From NCBI RefSeq assembly GCF_003290185.1, contig NZ_QNFY01000018.1, positions 1 through 64,000 of the forward strand: a DNA stretch of 64,000 nt, given 5' to 3'. How positions within the stretch are numbered: the first letter of the stretch is position 1; each line of letters starts with the position of its first letter. Below the pieces are notes generated by a model. It ran no database searches and had not been told where the DNA came from. It saw only the letters and a list, made by a program, of their open reading frames with translations. Below are positions 62,019 to 64,000 of this stretch, one piece after another. Source of the stretch: Chryseobacterium lathyri (GTDB lineage Bacteria > Bacteroidota > Bacteroidia > Flavobacteriales > Weeksellaceae). A program made the position numbers and the translations under genes.

Positions 62019-62045
62019 AAAAGCCAGTCGTCCAGCTGGCTTTTC
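62019..62045 (+). terminator. Terminator of the VCBS gene
   Basis: AAAAGCCAG / CTGGCTTTT hairpin with loop TCGTCCAG-type centre and a T-run. Confidence 0.8.
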
Positions 62046-62070
62046 TGTTTTTATAATGAAGATTGTAATT

Positions 62071-62110
62071 AAAAAAAGAACTTTATCCACCGGATAAAGT
62101 TCTTTTTTTA
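62071..62110. terminator. Second, bidirectional terminator between the VCBS gene and lnt
   Basis: AAAAAAGAACTTTATCC-ACC-GGATAAAGTTCTTTTTT, a perfect 17-bp stem with A and T runs on both sides. Confidence 0.88.
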
Positions 62111-62261
62111 TTTTGGTTGTATTGTTGTGAACCACCCATCAAATAAATTGTCTAAGTAGTGGATAAATCTTTAGATTTTAAAAAACTTAAGTGTACTTTT
62201 TTATACACAAAATTTAAACTAAAAACTAAATGTTTATCTTTTGTAACTTTTGTGGTCGATA

Positions 62262-63896
62262 TTACGCTTTCTTGGTCCTGTTTCTAAACTTTTCAATCAA
62301 AAAGTAAAACAGTAAAAAGCCCAGTGCAAAAATGGAAAATCTTGATAACAGGTCTCCCGCTCTTGTATAGAAGGTCATCGTTTCATAAAGATTCACTTTG
62401 GCGAATAATGTTGTTTTATCCCCATAGAAAGTATCGGCTTCCACTTCTCCTTTTGCATTGATATGGGCAGATATGCCACTGTTGGCGGCACGTGCAATTT
62501 CTCTTCGGGTTTCTATAGCCCTTAGCTTTGCATACGAAAGAAGCTGCTTGTGCCCTTCTGTAACCCCCCACCAGGAATCATTGGTCATGATGCCTAAGAA
62601 GTTGGCTCCTTTTTTTACGTAATCCGTTGTAAATTCTCCGTAGATGCTTTCGTAGCAGATGATAGGTGCCAGTTTGCCTTTATTGTAGGGGTTTGAAAAA
62701 GATTTTCTTTCCTCATCTATTCCTAAAGAAGCCACAGTTCCGCCCAGATTAAGCATTGCATCACCTAAGAGGGGCTTCAAAACACTCATGTACGGGAAAA
62801 TTTCCACGCCGGGAACAAGCTTTCCTTTGTGATACACCTGAACCTTCTCTTGTGGTGCAATCTGAATAGCGGTATTATAGCTTTCCACCCAAAGCTCCGG
62901 ATTAACCTGATAAGCTTCCTTCGGGATGTTCTCCTGGCTTTTATAAAAACGGTGTGAAGAAATTCCGGTTGCAAAAACAGCTCCCGGATGTTTAGATAAA
63001 AATCCTTTCACATTGTTTAAAAGCAGACTTTTCTCAAAAGCAGTTTCGGAAATTGAGCCTCTTCCGGGAAGAGCTGTTTCAGGGGCGATATAATAATCAA
63101 TCTTTCCTTTTGAATTGTTTTCTGCCAAGGTTAAAAGATCATTTTCAATAGTCAGGCTGTCTTTTGAATACTTTTCAGCATAAGGATCAAGATCCGGCTG
63201 CAGCATCAGCACATTAACCTGTCCTGATGGTTTTTCGTCGAAATTATTGTATTTGATCAATGAGATAATCATCGGAAGAATGATTAAAGCAGCAACCATT
63301 GAGGTATTTTTGATCAGGTCTTTTCTTTTTCTTCCCGCTTCCCAGGTTCTTAAAGTATAAAAAATCAAAACATTGATGGATAAGATCCAGAAACTTCCTC
63401 CGGTTGCTCCCAGGGTGTCATACCACTGTATTAATTTAGGATAATCTGAAAATACATTTCCTAAATTCAGCCACGGCCAGGTGAGTTCCCAGTTCAGATG
63501 GAATTTTTCAAAACTCATCCATATGGCAATCAGAAATCCTAATCCCCAATACGTTCCCTGTGCATTTTTGTACCAGTGGTAACACTGGAAAACAAGAGAA
63601 TAAAGGAAAGAGTTAACCAAAACGGGAAATACAACCGCCATCATGGAATGGCTTCCATCAGGGTTCTTAGAGCCATATAGCCATCCGGTCGTTACAATAT
63701 TCCAGATCACAAAACAAAGATAAGAAAGGCCGAAGACCATCCAGCTTTTTCTTTTGTACGATGAAAATTTTGAGATTCCGTGTTCCATCATCAAAAGAGG
63801 AACAAGAGCAAAAAATATAAAGAAAGGAACTCCGTAAGTAGGCCACGAAACAGACAGCAGCATTGCTGAAATGAGCGTAAGTAAAATGTATTTCAT
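62262..63896 (-). CDS. lnt: Apolipoprotein N-acyltransferase
   Basis: 544 residues. N-terminal half has about six membrane segments (ILLTLISAMLLSVSW onward). The periplasmic nitrilase-like domain carries the Glu-Lys-Cys triad in YYIAPETALPGRG, YHKGKLVPGVE and IICYESIYGEF. A final membrane anchor is FSIFALGFLLFYFLIEKF. Adds the third acyl chain to lipoproteins, of which several are encoded in this window. Confidence 0.95.
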   Translation of the reverse strand: MKYILLTLISAMLLSVSWPTYGVPFFIFFALVPLLMMEHGISKFSSYKRKSWMVFGLSYLCFVIWNIVTTGWLYGSKNPDGSHSMMAVVFPVLVNSFLYSLVFQCYHWYKNAQGTYWGLGFLIAIWMSFEKFHLNWELTWPWLNLGNVFSDYPKLIQWYDTLGATGGSFWILSINVLIFYTLRTWEAGRKRKDLIKNTSMVAALIILPMIISLIKYNNFDEKPSGQVNVLMLQPDLDPYAEKYSKDSLTIENDLLTLAENNSKGKIDYYIAPETALPGRGSISETAFEKSLLLNNVKGFLSKHPGAVFATGISSHRFYKSQENIPKEAYQVNPELWVESYNTAIQIAPQEKVQVYHKGKLVPGVEIFPYMSVLKPLLGDAMLNLGGTVASLGIDEERKSFSNPYNKGKLAPIICYESIYGEFTTDYVKKGANFLGIMTNDSWWGVTEGHKQLLSYAKLRAIETRREIARAANSGISAHINAKGEVEADTFYGDKTTLFAKVNLYETMTFYTRAGDLLSRFSIFALGFLLFYFLIEKFRNRTKKA

Positions 63897-63951
63897 TAAA
63901 TTAATTTAACACACAAATTTAATGTTTTTGAAATGAATAAATTTGTACTTC

Positions 63952-64000
63952 ATGTTAAAGAAGTTTTACAAAATTATTATTGTTCCTTATACATTGTTTT
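63952..64000 (+). CDS. Start of a membrane protein gene, possibly VanZ-like, cut by the window end
   Basis: ATG at 63952 opens a frame reading MLKKFYKIIIVPYTLF to the window edge, a basic start followed by a hydrophobic stretch. It resembles the start of VanZ-family proteins as I recall them. TAAATTTG (63938-63945) may be its -7 box. Divergent from lnt. Only 16 codons are visible. Confidence 0.45.
   Translation, partial: MLKKFYKIIIVPYTLF

Overview
The window looks like a chromosomal segment of a flavobacterium of the Weeksellaceae, most likely Chryseobacterium or a close relative. I infer this from the AT-rich DNA, the type IX secretion (T9SS) genes and cargo, the fused thrA, the DUF4295 ribosomal-type protein beside rpmB/rpmG, the GG-leader bacteriocin-like peptides, TonB-dependent uptake, and promoters of the Bacteroidota type (TTG / TAnnTTTG). 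No search was run; all calls come from reading the sequence.

Left end (1-7800): an accessory block. The 3' part of a large RHS polymorphic toxin ends in a WHH-type HNH nuclease domain and is followed by its probable immunity gene. Next come a start-less toxin tail with its own immunity gene, another immunity-like gene and a small membrane protein, so this looks like a store of toxin/immunity cassettes. A 627-residue SIR2-domain protein (possible NAD-depleting phage defence) and a small unknown gene lie on the other strand. The block stops at the 3' end of a tRNA-Cys gene.

7900-20050: mostly housekeeping genes. They include RDD and DUF4403 proteins and the threonine operon thrA-thrB-thrC-folB. 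That operon is preceded by a previously unmarked 33-residue leader peptide ending in a run of Thr codons, with a good promoter. A cluster of four cysteine-rich GG-leader peptides follows, then nadA, gmk, yicC and miaA.

20084-35110: a lone TIR-like (PF10137-type) gene, then an RND multidrug efflux operon (adaptor, pump, outer-membrane factor). The efflux operon is controlled by a TetR gene whose surroundings hold four copies of one 13-bp palindromic operator. Next are a thioredoxin-fold protein and an apparent trehalose uptake unit (AraC regulator; MFS carrier, trehalase, TonB receptor).

35367-50555: an MBL hydrolase, a T9SS plug-type protein, a secreted M4 metalloprotease with a T9SS sorting tail, and an Nfu/flavodoxin-like reductase/ferrochelatase operon. 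These are followed by a gamma carbonic anhydrase, a Pif1-like helicase, an LLM oxidoreductase, a RibB with a degenerate RibA-like half, a Crp/Fnr regulator and fmt.

50702-64000: recQ, two tandem OmpA-type porins (one lacking its peptidoglycan-binding domain), folK, sppA, a GlsB-type membrane protein, and the rpmB-rpmG-DUF4295 cluster. An exported RidA overlaps ftsY. A VCBS-repeat T9SS cargo protein, lnt and the start of a further gene close the window. Several intergenic regions carry dispersed repeats or long palindromes.
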